From Theobroma cacao (taxonomy: Eukaryota; Streptophyta; Magnoliopsida; Malvales; Malvaceae), in contig NC_030853.1 in NCBI RefSeq assembly GCF_000208745.1, forward strand, positions 3,762,586 to 3,826,585: a DNA stretch of 64,000 nucleotides, given 5' to 3'. The notes under the pieces were generated by a model. The model had not been told where the DNA came from. It saw nothing but the letters and a program-made list of their open reading frames with translations, and searched no databases. Positions 35,544-46,262 of this stretch are shown here, piece by piece. Made by a program: the position numbers and the translations under genes. Numbering within the stretch: the first letter of the stretch is position 1; every line of letters begins with the position of its first letter.

Positions 35544-36105
35544 AATTACACATAAATATTCCTTTTGCTGAAGCTTTGGAACAAATGCCCAGTTATGTCA
35601 AATTCTTGAAGGACATCCTCTCCAAAAAGAGAAAGCTAGGTGAGTTTGATACTGTCTCCCTTACAGAAGAGTGTAGTGCAATTCTCCAAAATAAACTACC
35701 ACCAAAACTCAAAGATCCAAGTAGTTTCACAATCCCTTGCACAATTGGTAATTTATTTTTTACAAAAGCTTTGAGTGATTTAGGTGCAAGTACCAATTTA
35801 ATGCCTTGGTCAATTTTTGAGAAACTTGGTTTGTGGGAATGCAAATCCACTTCTGTTACTTTCAATTGGCTGATCGTTCTTATGTGTACCCAAGGGAAAT
35901 TATTGAAAATGTTCTTGTCAAGGTAGATAAATTTATTTTTTCGGTTGATTTTATAATTTTTGATATGAAAAAAGATAGGCAAATTTCAATCATCCTTGGG
36001 AGGCCATTCTTAGCAACTGTTAGGGCTTTAATTGATGTTGAAAAAGGTGAGCTCACTTTAAGAGTTCAAGACCAACAAGTAACATTTAATATCTTCAAAG
36101 CTTAA
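35544..36105 (+). pseudogene. Athila protease region
   Basis: The frame contains SYVKFLKDILSKKRKL (the conserved block before protease), then LSDLGASTNLMP, the Athila aspartic protease active site (D-L-G-A-S). A frameshift near 35830 moves the remainder to another frame: SYVYPREIIENVLVKVDKF and SIILGRPFLATVRALID, where ILGRPFLAT is the second protease signature. It would cut the polyprotein if intact. Confidence 0.88.
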
Positions 36106-36107
36106 AA

Positions 36108-37400
36108 TTGCCTATGACATCTGAAGATTATTTTTCTGTGAGTGTGGTAAATAACTTTACACATGATGTTTTCTTAGAAGAAAATCCCAGTGATCCTCTT
36201 AAAGCATGTTTAGTTGCTAACTCTGATAGAGATGATGATGAATTTATTGAATATTCAAATTTATTGAATGCTCACTCCAGATTTAGAACTAATCATCAAT
36301 TTGAGTCTTTAGATATTTCAGCTTCTTTGATGCCAGCTTCTAAGCCTTCCATTGAGGAGCCACCTATTTTGGAACTCAAACCTCTACCTACACATTTGAG
36401 GTACGATTTTCTTGGAAAGTCTTCTACTCTTCCAGTTATTATTTCTGCTGCTCTCACTAACATGCAAAAGAAGAAGTTGTTGAGGACACTTAGATAATTC
36501 AAGAAAGCAATAGGGTGGACCATAGCTGATATTAAGGGAATTAGCCCTTCTGTTTGCATGCATAAAATTCTCCTTAAGGAAAATCACAAAGCCTCAATTA
36601 AACAACAAAGAAGATTGAATCCCATCATGAAAGAAGTAGTCAAAAAAGAAATCATCAAGTGGTTGGATACTGGAATAATTTATCGTATCTCTAATAGTTC
36701 ATGGGTAAGTCCAGTTCAATGTGTTCCTAAGAAAGAAAGAATGACTATGGTTGCCAATGACAATAATGAGCTCATTCCAACAAGAAATGTGACTGGATGG
36801 AAAATGTGCATGGACTACGGCAAGCTCAACAAAGCTACAAGGAAAGATTACTTCCCTCTTCCATTCATTGATCAAATGTTGGATCGCTTGGCTGGTAAGG
36901 AATATTATTACTTTCTAGATGGATATTTTGGTTATAACCAAATTGCTATTGCTCCTGAAGATCAACAAAAGACTACATTTACATGTCCTTATGGCACCTT
37001 TGCTTTTGGAAGAATGCCATTTGGATTATGTAATGCACTTACCACCTTTTAGAGATGTATGATGGCCATATTCACAAACATGGTGGATAAATGTTGGGAG
37101 GTATTTATGGATGATTTTTTTGTCTTTGGAAATAATTTTGATGATTATCTTTTAAATCTGGCTAGGGTACTAAAGAGATGTGAAGAAACAAATTTGGTGC
37201 TCAACTGGGAGAAATGTCACTTCATGGTGCTAGAAGGTATTGTTCTTGGGCACAAGATCTATAATAATGGCATTGAGGTAGATAAAGCAAAAATTAAAGC
37301 AATTGAGAAACTACCACCTTCAATAAATGTCAAAGGTATTAGAAGTTTTCTTGGTCATGCTGGTTTTTACAGAAGATTTATTAAAGACTTTTCAAAAATT
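36108..37400 (+). pseudogene. Athila reverse transcriptase
   Basis: Linker (LKPLPTHLRYDFLG), then a stop at 36495, then VVKKEIIKWLDTGIIY, SSWVSPVQCVPKK, WKMCMDYGKLNKAT, YYYFLDGYFGYNQI and FAFGRMPFGLCNA. A TAG at 37050-37052 replaces an expected Gln codon right after the PFGLCNA block. The frame continues with the catalytic box [10 protein letters not shown] (YxDD type, F-M-D-D) and [18 protein letters not shown]. The core Asp residues are intact, but the nonsense codon between the motifs makes the enzyme non-functional. Confidence 0.93.
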
Positions 37401-38000
37401 TCTAAACCACTTTGCAATTTATTGGAAAAAGATGTGCCATTTAAGTTTGATAATGAATGTCTTGTTGCTGTTGATGAATTGAAGAAAAGATTAATATCTG
37501 CACCTATCATAATTAGTCCCGATTGGACTCTCCCTTTTGAATTGATGTGTGATGTGAGTGATTATGCGGTGGGAGCTATTTTGGGACAAAGGAAGAATAA
37601 AATCTTCCATTCCATCTATTATGCTGGCAAGACTTTGAATGAAGTCCAGAAAAATTATACCACAACAGAAAAAGAGCTTTTGGTTGTGATTTTTTCTTTT
37701 GTCAAATTTCACTCCTATCTCGTGGGGACAAAGGTGATAGTGTACACTGATCACTCAGCTATCAAATATTTGATTGCCAAGAAGGATGCTAAGCCAAAAT
37801 TGATAAGGTGGATTCTCTTACTTCAAGAATTTGATATTGAGATTCGTGATAGAAAAGGAATAGAAAATCAAGTTGCAGACCACCTCTCAAGATTGGAGAT
37901 TGAAGCTCAAGGTAAAGATTCAACCTTAACCAAAGAGACTTTTCCTGATGAACAAATCCTTCAAGTTGGTAAGAAATCACTTCCCTGGTATGCTGATTTT
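37401..38000 (+). pseudogene. Athila RNase H
   Basis: Continues in the 648-codon open frame (37059-39005). [18 protein letters not shown] holds the first Asp, [15 protein letters not shown] the Glu, and [11 protein letters not shown] the second Asp. [18 protein letters not shown] and VADHLSRLE close the domain. This domain alone looks undamaged, but it sits downstream of several nonsense codons. Confidence 0.9.
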
Positions 38001-39245
38001 GTAAATTATTTGGTAAGCAATATTATTCCTCTTGATTTAAATTCTCATCAGAAAAAGAAATTTTTACATGATGTTAAATTTTATTTTTGGGATGAGCCTT
38101 ACTTGTTCAAACAGTGTAAAGATCAGATGTTCAGAAAATGTGTCCCGGAAGAAGAGATTCAAAGTGTGCTTCACCATTGCCATTCTTCAAATTATGGAGG
38201 ACACTTTGGAGGAATAAGGACTGCTGCTAAAATCCTCCAATCATTTTTGTATTGGCCTACATTATTTAAGGATGCTCACAATTTTGTTTTGCATTGTGAC
38301 AGGTACCAAAGGGTGGGAAATATCTCAAGGCGACATGAGATGCCTCTTAACAACATCATGGAGATAACAGTTTTTTATGTATGGGGTATTGACTTCATGG
38401 GTCCATTCATATTTTCATATAACAATAAATACATTTTGCTTGCTGTTGATTATGTCTCTAAGTGGGTTGAAGCGGCAACCTTTCCTCATAATGATTTGAA
38501 GGTGGTAATGACTTTCATCAAGAAGAATATTTTCACTCGATTTGGCACTCCAAGGGCAATTATTAGTGATAAAGGAAGTCACTTTTGCAACAAGTATTTT
38601 GATGCACTTTTGGCAAAATATGGAGTTAAACACAAGGTTGCCACTGCGTACCATCCTCAAACTAATGGCCAAGTGAAAGTATTGAATCGCGAAATTAAGA
38701 GGATTTTGGAGAACACCGTGTGTCCCACAAGAAAAGATTGGTCAAAGAGATTGGATGATGCACTGTGGGCATATAGGACTACTTACAAGACCTCAATTGG
38801 CATGTCTCCATATAAATTAGTCTTTGGCAAGGCTTGTCACTTACTGGTGGAACTTGAACACAATGCTTATTGGGTCGTGAAGATGTTAAATTTTGATTTA
38901 CAAGTAGCAGGTGAGCAAAGGTTGTTGCAATTAAATGAACTTGATGAATTTCGCCTTCAAGCTTATGAGAATGCAAAACTCTACAAAGAGAAAACAAAGC
39001 AATAGCATAATAAGAAGATATTGGAAAAAAGCTTTGAGCCAGGACAAGCAGTATTGCTCTATAATTCTCGCTTGAAATTATTTTCGGGAAAGCTCAAATC
39101 AAGGTGGTCTGGTCCTTTAATTGTCAATGAGGTATTCCCACATGGAGCGATCAAAGTTAAAGGGACAGATGGTCGAAAATTTAAAGTCAATGGACAAAGA
39201 TTGAAGCATTATTGGGGAGGCGAAACTAATCGTCAAAAGTCCTAA
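38001..39245 (+). pseudogene. Athila integrase
   Basis: The zinc domain (HHCC) is partly lost: [13 protein letters not shown] is present, but the usual CDRCQ reads CDRYQ. Core: GIDFMGPF has the first Asp, [11 protein letters not shown] the second. The third catalytic residue, Glu in the usual TNGQAEVSNREIK, is Lys ([13 protein letters not shown]). A TAG at 39003-39005 stands where Trp is expected. The last block ([16 protein letters not shown] ... [11 protein letters not shown]) is the integrase C-terminal SH3-like part and ends at 39243-39245. Confidence 0.92.
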
Positions 39246-40556
39246 ATTCACTTGCTTGACATTGCCTAGAGCCCAAATCAGTCTAGCCGAAGACTATAAA
39301 TGAAGCGCTTCTTGAGAGGCAACCTAAGCTCCTCAACTTTACTTGTTTTCATCTTTATTTTATTTCATGCTTTTTAATTTATTTCTTTTAATGTATTTTT
39401 TTTCATGTTCCTTTTTTGCAGGTAATTGGATTAAAAAAATCAAAATAAAAAAGAAAAAAAAAAGAAAAAAAAAGAGTCAGAGCTGCGGCCCTCAAATTGA
39501 GAGCCACGGCCCTAAAATATGCAAGGCAAGACAGCTGAAACAGAATGTTTCAGTGCCACGACCCTCACTTTGAGAGCCATGACGCTGAACAAAGAACACA
39601 AACACAGAATGGTTGAGCGTCGTGGCGCTCAAACCCGAAGCGTGATGCTTCGGGCTGGCAAAGTTGAGTGAGGGCCGCGGCGCTGGGTCGGGGCCTAGCC
39701 CCAACCTTTTAAAAACCCTTTGTTTTTTTTCTTCTTTCACTTCATTTTTTCTCCTACCGCCAAACATACTCCCCTATTCCTCATTCCCTTTCAACTCTCC
39801 TGCCTCATTCTTTCTTTTGCACTCAAAATTTTTGCATATATTTCTACTTAGATTTTTTCTTTTTTCACTTAAAATCCTGCACTTATTGCACTCTTAAAGG
39901 TAAGTACTCCTCCAATCACTTGGTTTTCAATTATTTTGTGTAGAGAAAGGATGAGGTTGGTGTTAAATTTGATAAATTTTTGCACCTTGAATGAGTCCAT
40001 TGTGCATGATTATTAATGGGTTTTTCATACTTCCTCATGATTAATGCTTGAAGTGCAGAAAATTTTAATGATTAGTGCTTAATTCTTGTTACCCATATAA
40101 TGGATTCATGGATTTTTTTTATTGCTGCCAATATACTTGATAAATACTTTGTTGATGTGGGTGCATGATGGGTTTGTTTAATTTTTGATGCTTGGTTGAG
40201 CAAGTAGAAATAAAATTTGGAATTGTTGGTGCAACACATGCCATATCTGATAATTTTGGATGAGTACATTGTTATGAAATTATTTTTATTTTTTATTTTT
40301 ATAATTAGACTATGGCATTGTGAAAATTATGACTATGAAAAGGTTGTCTTAATGTTGTAAGGAATAAAGAATTTATGTTGTATCTTAAGAAGTGCGATGG
40401 TCAATGGAAATCTTGAATTTGGATTGTTGAATTGAACAGGAAGTAATCAAATTTGTGCTTGTAGATTTTTCATATTTTCATGCTTATTCACGCAATACTA
40501 CTTGCATATTTTTCCTTTGGAATTTGTTTTGATAATTAAATTTCTTTTGTAGGAAT
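39246..40556 (+). other. Athila spacer between pol and the third ORF
   Basis: Non-coding. Bases 39474-39695 hold an array of GC-rich inverted words (GAGAGCCACGGCCCT, GAGCGTCGTGGCGCTC, GAGTGAGGGCCGCGGCGCT) in otherwise AT-rich DNA. A run of A with a few G and C lies at ~39433-39475. A GT-AG-like site near 39900 (AAAGGTAAGT) suggests this spacer may contain an intron that brings the third ORF close to a leader, as in Athila subgenomic transcripts; that is inference. Confidence 0.6.
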
Positions 40557-41592
40557 GGCACTAAAATAATCTAAACCAATCTCCAGTGGTGCTTTTGATA
40601 GATTGAAGTTCATCTCTGTTGAAGCCTCTGCGTGCTATCATACGTCCTTGATCAACAAAGTGCCAATTCCAAAATGAGGAATAGATATCCCTATCTTGCC
40701 TTACAAAGAGATTCATGACATGCTTCGCAATAGATATTGGCAGCGATTTAGTCACCAACCTGAAGCTGCAGTGGTGCCTGTAGTCCAGGAATTTTATGCT
40801 AATGTAGTTAAGCATGTTGATGGAGTGGCATTTGTTCGTGGCAAACAAGTCCCTTTTCACAACCAAGCTATCAACGCATTTTTTGAAACTCCAAATATTA
40901 AAAATGATGAATATGGACAATACTTAGGTGATCATCAGGATTACAATGAGATTATATCGACGTTATGCGTTGAAGGAGCCCAATGGAAGACATTGCATGG
41001 TGAGCCAGTTTCATTCAAACGGAGTGCCATGAAAAAGGAGTTAAAAGTTTGGTTACACTTTGTAGCGGCACGGTTACTCCCTTCCACTCATATCAGTGAT
41101 GTCACGAGGGATCGCGCAATGCTTATTTATGCCATTGTTACCAATAAATCCATTGATGTTGGTAAGGTTATCTCTCATGCCATCTTACATACGGGCCGCA
41201 CTAAACGAGATGGTATCGGTTTTCCTTCCTTAATCACTACATTATGTGTGAGAGCTGGTGTGCAATGGAGCGATAAAGAGAATCTGCAGCAACCAAAACT
41301 TCCCAACACCATGGGCATTCTTAAGAGATTAGAGGAATCTGCATCGGGTGTTGGTAGTTCTTCCCAAGCCGTTCCCCTACCTTCACAGGCAGCTCCCACA
41401 CGTAGTGTTGCTCAATGGATGGAGAGCATTGATTGTCAATTAAATCATCAGGAAAGGTAGAATCGGGCGATTGAACAGATGATGAGAGCCTATGCTGAAC
41501 ACATTACGATGGATATGTCTACTTTTCCTTCGTTACCTACGGATTCTGACTCTGAGGATGATTTTGGTGGTGATGATGCAGAGGACTTCTAG
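40557..41592 (+). pseudogene. Athila third ORF, 'putative plant transposon protein' domain
   Basis: ATG at 40557; stop codons at about 40569 and 40677, then a 254-codon open stretch to a TAG at 41458, and in the same frame further to a TAG at 41590. Recognisable blocks: LPYKEIHDMLRNRYWQ, QPEAAVVPVVQEFYANV, VRGKQVPFHNQAINAFF, VWLHFVAARLLPSTHISDVT and LIYAIVTNKSIDVGKVI. This is the protein found downstream of pol in many Athila-like elements and annotated as a putative plant transposon protein. Its function is not established. It ends in an acidic tail (SDSEDDFGGDDAEDF). At least two of the stops are single changes from Trp or Arg codons. Confidence 0.8.
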
Positions 41593-42952
41593 ACTACAGA
41601 TTCAGAGTGAGGGGAGTATTCTTGTCCCTTTTCTTTTATTTTCTTTTATCACATTGAAGACAATGTTCATTCCAAGTTGGGGGGAGTAGTTTAGAATTTT
41701 GTTAGTTTATTTTTAGTTAGTTTTATTTAAGATATATCTTGCATATTTATTTATGTTTTGCATGTTTTGTTGTGTTTCAGAAAAAAAAAAAAGAAAAATT
41801 TTTTTGAGATATTTGCACCTCATTCATGATTGTCCAAATCCTAGGATGATATTTCAATTATCTTTTAATTCTTATCTTTTGGGAAGCATATAGTTATGAT
41901 TTAATTTTATGTGATATTCTTGTGTTAGCTTTATATTAGAATGTGACTTCCAATAATTTGAGCACTCTACTCTTTTACTTAGAATTTTTGTGTGATTTAG
42001 AGAGATTTTATGTTGATGAAAAAGTATAATGAAGTCAAGAATTCTAGAATTTGTTTGATTCTCTCTCAAGGCGAAATCTTAGATAACACTTAGGATAGGA
42101 AGTGATTTAGGCCATCTTTGGACCGTTTGAGCCTACCTTGTTATATTTATCCTTAGTCACCCTTTTTGAGCCTAATTTACCTTTTCTTTGTAATTACACA
42201 GTTATGTTAGCCTTGACTTATCTATTTAAATCCAGCAATTTTAACCTTTTACCCTTTAAGTATTTTAGTCTTTCTAAGGACTGGTTTAAGCTTCAAGATA
42301 AATTGAGGGAGAAAGGTAAAAAAAAAAGTGATGGTTGTTAGCAAAATTACCCCTAGTTTATAATTGTCAAAAATAAATTTGGAGGTTGAAAAAAAAAAAA
42401 GAAAAGAAATAAAGTGTGTTGTACAAAGGAAAGTTCACTTCAAGTTGGGGGGTGCTATTAAAATCAAAATTGAGCTCTTTATATTTCCTAGATTGATTAA
42501 GTGCTTAAGCTGAATTTGAGTCTAAATATATCTTTTATCATACCTTGACCCTAGCCTTACATTACAAGCTTGATAAAGACCTATTGATCCTTGAATAAGT
42601 GTTAATCTACATTAGTGGAGAGAGAGATGAAAAACAAGCTTATGGGATCTTAGTACTAATCTATGCTTAGATTTAGCATAAACTAATCCGAATTGCATGA
42701 TATTCTTTGTAAAAGAGCATTCACACACACACGGAAGTCCATTCGAAAAGTAAGTTTTCACTTGAATTGATGCATGAATTTAATGATTATCTGCATGTTA
42801 CCTTAATTGGAATTTGAGTTAATTTCTGAGGAAAATTTGGGAAATCATGATTGGTACTTATATCTCTTGTTCAAGGATTTTTTTTTATGTTCAGTTTTCT
42901 TTTTGTGATTTTCTTTTGCTTGAGGACTAGCAAAATTTTAAGTTTGGGGGTG
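41593..42952 (+). other. Athila 3' untranslated region with three polypurine-like tracts
   Basis: No ORF. G-rich tracts of the form (C)AAGTT-GGGGG occur at 41674-41686, 42441-42454 and 42940-42952. The last, AAGTTTGGGGGTG, directly precedes the 3' LTR and is the polypurine tract used to start plus-strand synthesis. A-rich runs lie at 41780-41800 and 42390-42410. Confidence 0.7.
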
Positions 42953-44398
42953 TGATAATTATATTTTATAGAATTATTTTATTCTAATTTTGTTATTAAA
43001 TATTAGCTAAGTCTTTAATTTTCAATTATAATTTAATTATTTTTAGTTGTTTTTATAATTAGTTTTTGTTAGTGAGTTATTTTAATTTTATGTTATTCCT
43101 TTTAATTTGGTTATTATTTATTAGTTTTTATATTTTTTGTAGAATTAAAAATGATTGGCTTTAATTTTGGAAAGTAAGGTGTTGAAAAACCTGAAATCTA
43201 CTTGCATATGCTTCAGTATTTTGGCCATATATTGAGCTACAGAACTCCAAAATGATGCGATTCTTGGATAATTGAAAAGCTAAGAGATAGAGCTACAACT
43301 TTCATGTAGTTCACTTTGCCTAGTTTTGCCTTGAAGATAGAGAAAATCGTGTCGAAAAATAGCTAGATGTACTATATCGGGAATAAAAATTTGTAAAGAT
43401 TGATAATTGATTTTCGGGCCTTTCATTACACTTTTAAGCCCAATTAAACCCTAGGTCAGCTTAAGAAACTTTAGGTTAAGCTTATTAGTATAAATAGGAT
43501 ATGTTTAACAACATTAGAGAGACAACCTTTGGAGATTCAAGAAGCTAGGAGTTGAGGCTGAAACTTGGAGATCAAGACGGCAAATATTGTTTTGTTTTCT
43601 TCCTTGGCTTTTATTTTTCTTGTTACTCTCAATGGTTGAATTTTGTACAATGTTATTTGGTTTTGCAATCATGAGTAGCTAAGTTTCTTTTTCTAGGATT
43701 GCAATTGAACTCACTTGTAATCTAGATTTTTAATCTCTTTCTTACTTATCTTTAATGGGATTTGAATTGTTTATTCCAATTTGTTCTTAATGCTTTTAAT
43801 TTCCTGATCACGAATTAAATTGATCTAGGAACCTAAACAAACTTGGGAAAGGAAGTTTAGTGTAGACTAAAATTGAGATAGCATATGATCATATTAATTA
43901 ATTTGCGTATAGGATAAGGATATACCTATAAGTCATATGTAGCCAGATTAGAGCCTGAACGTAATGAGTCTGTTATAATTTCAATGCACATAGGGATATA
44001 GTGTTTTGGTTAAAATAGATATTTTTATAAGATGAGTCAGTAGAACCTTATAAATAATTTAGGACTCTAGGTTAGCAATTCAACATCATTGAAATAAGTT
44101 AAGGAAGAGAGGTACGATTTAGATGAAGTGCGAGGGATATTGTAATCCTAGACTTGTTTGATTTGATTTTTACCCAATTATATTGTTGCTTTGATTTTTC
44201 TTTTTAGTATAAATTTTGGTTAATTAGTTTTAGTTAATTAATTTAGTTATTCGAATTTGATTGTTTGGATAAGATTAAATTGTTATAATTTTAGTACTTA
44301 GTAAAATTTTAAATCAATTCTCTGAGGGATCGATACTCTGCTTGCTAATATATTGTCTATTCGATACGTATACTTGCATAGTGAAATTTTAACTGACA
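42953..44398 (+). repeat. 3' LTR of the Athila element (1,446 bp)
   Basis: Starts TGATAATT, ends ACTGACA, TATA box TATAAATAG at 43489-43497. It is followed by the right target duplication AGTAG at 44399-44403. Alignment by eye with the 5' LTR shows mostly single-base differences. Confidence 0.95.
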
Positions 44399-44403
44399 AG
44401 TAG

Positions 44404-45622
44404 CCATCCAATGGAAGAGTCCAAAAATTGAGTAGTAAAGATGTCTTTTGTGAGAACTCACGATGGTGGTGGAAATCAAAAGCGAAACTGATCCTTTAAG
44501 CCTTGTTGTCATTGCAAGATCTCATGATTTTGCGCCTCTAAGACATCCATACGGGCGGTCAACCTAGAGTCCATTGTTCCATATATGAAAGGAGTCTAGT
44601 GAAGGCTTGCTCAACATCGAATGTGGTGGACATAAGTGCACTAGGTTAAGCACTAGATGGGCCATTAAGATATGCACTCGGCTCACCCTTATTCCTTTCA
44701 TTACCCTCGTCATCAAAGATCGGATTATCGACTGACCCCTTTCCTCATCCAAGTGTTGTTTTTGAGCTCAAAATCCAGCTTTTTAATAGTATGCTCATCG
44801 ATAAGATTAAACAAACATGGTTTTTGGGTGGATCACAATAGGTGTCAACTTTGAAGTAATCTATGATCTCACTGATCAACGTACCATAAAGAAGGTTTTT
44901 GATGCCCTCTTCAATGGTGAGGAACATGTCATCCATGATGAATTTAGCGAGGTTAATACGACGATTGTATTTGATGTGAAATATGAACCAAAGGTTCTCT
45001 TGGGTGATAGTGGAGTAGTTGGAGCCGTGAGGATGGATAGTGTGAGTGATGATGAGGTGCAAGATTCAATGAAAGAAAGAAAACCTTGTGCAATTAGAAC
45101 CGCCTCTATCATTTGGTGAAGGATAGATAAACGCCGGACGAAGGTTACCATCATCAAAGACATAGCGAAAATCTTCTTGGAGGAAAGTAAGGTGAAGGAC
45201 AAGTTTTATGATGGCACAAGTAACAAAGATTCGTTTTCCCATGACGTGAGTGACAAACCTATCGTCCTAGTTCACTAGCTCACTTATTTTTGAGTCAAAA
45301 TATTTTTGTGTTGCATTAAAGTAAAAGATTCGAACTAAATTTTCATAGTATTTTCTATTCAATTTTATGTAATGTGTCCATCCTAAATATTTGAAGTTTG
45401 CAACGTATAGGAAATCAATGAATCTATGTAATCAACGTCAATGATGTGACCACGCATTTCCTTGCATTTGGAGAAATTGTGGTTGAATTTTCGAACGTGC
45501 GATGGATGGGTGAAATTTCGTAGAAAGGAACTCCTGTCCAATGCTGAAGATGTCCCGGCACTAACAAAGCCTCCTGAACCCTTGTTAGCAATCACCTTTG
45601 TGCATTTTGTTTTATGACTCAT
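44404..45622 (-). pseudogene. Envelope-like / plant transposon-type ORF fragment, frameshifted
   Basis: The minus strand begins MSHKTKCTKVIANKG (45622) with RSSFLRNFTHPSHVRKFNHN. After frame changes it continues with LRPAFIYPSPNDRG (~45120-45160), LHLIITHTIHPHGS and INLAKFIMDDMFLTIEEG, then LLYGTLISEIIDYFKVD and further low-similarity sequence to ~44564. The order (a 'HHxIxPR/H' block, a 'VNLAxxIxxxM' block, a 'LPYGMxLTxIFxHFxVD' block) is that of the envelope-like or putative plant transposon proteins of plant retroelements. This gene belonged to the older minus-strand element that the Athila copy interrupted. Several frameshifts; not functional. Confidence 0.6.
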
Positions 45623-45979
45623 TTTCAGAATTTATGAAATTTGAAGGATTGTGGTGTTTGGGTCATAAATGGTTTGGTAGAAATGTAGAGGCAAATGAGG
45701 GAAATGTTTTAATCGAGAAAATTTCTCTCAAAATGCAAGGGAATCCAAGAATTAGAGAGATTGGGACCTTAGGGTTTTAAAAAGCCCTAACTCAAATTTT
45801 TTGGGAAATTTGAAAGTATTTTGAGAAAAATTTATGTTTTTGATGTCAAAAATTGAGAGAGAAACATTTTAAATAGTTTAGAATCGAAAAAATTTACCAA
45901 AAAGTTGAGAGGATTTAAGAGAAAGAGGTGTTTGGTGCCGTGGTTATGAGAGAAAGGAAGTGTTAGGCATGCTTAAAAT
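45623..45979. other. Spacer between the envelope-like ORF and the right array
   Basis: Purine-rich on the plus strand (GAGAGAAA-type words), no gene. On the minus strand it would be the 5' leader of the envelope-like ORF. Confidence 0.4.
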
Positions 45980-46262
45980 AGTACATCTATCGATAGATAG
46001 GAACATTTATAGATAGATGACATTCAACCATTTGACCGTAGGTATCTATCTATTGATAGATAGTGTGATCTATCGATTATTTTTCGTGTAAGTTTTTTTT
46101 TGTTCTCCGGTCATCATCTATCGATAGATAGTGTGATTTATCGATAGAATGTACACATATTTTGTCTCGACATGCTATTTATCGATAGATATTGACCATC
46201 TATTGATAGATGCTGCACATAATTGTTTTGATTGATAGATAATATTGATCTATCGATAAATG
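45980..46262. repeat. Array of ATCTATCGATAGAT near-palindromes (right block)
   Basis: About ten copies of the same 14-base near-palindrome as at 28178-28625 lie in 285 bases. Several are extended to ATCTATCGATAGATAGTGTGAT, and they are spaced 25-45 bases apart. With the Athila element removed, the two blocks sit about 2.9 kb apart on either side of the envelope-like ORF. Confidence 0.85.

Larger units (their letters stand above)
29399..44398 (+). mobile_element. Athila-type Ty3/gypsy retrotransposon, complete but inactive
   Basis: Two LTRs of identical length (1,446 bp each) bound the element. The flanking five bases are AGTAG on both sides (29394-29398 and 44399-44403), an exact target duplication. 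Inside, in order: a tRNA-Asp-type primer-binding site, gag, protease, reverse transcriptase, RNase H, integrase, a long spacer, a third ORF of the 'putative plant transposon protein' type, and a polypurine tract. The total is 15,000 bp, of which 2,955 come from a solo LTR nested in gag together with its target duplication, leaving 12,045 bp, a usual Athila size. The coding region carries many stops and shifts. The two LTRs differ by scattered substitutions and short indels, so the insertion is not recent. Confidence 0.95.

Noticed and set aside
40561..40920. 119-codon minus-strand ORF
   Set aside because: Antisense of the Athila third ORF.
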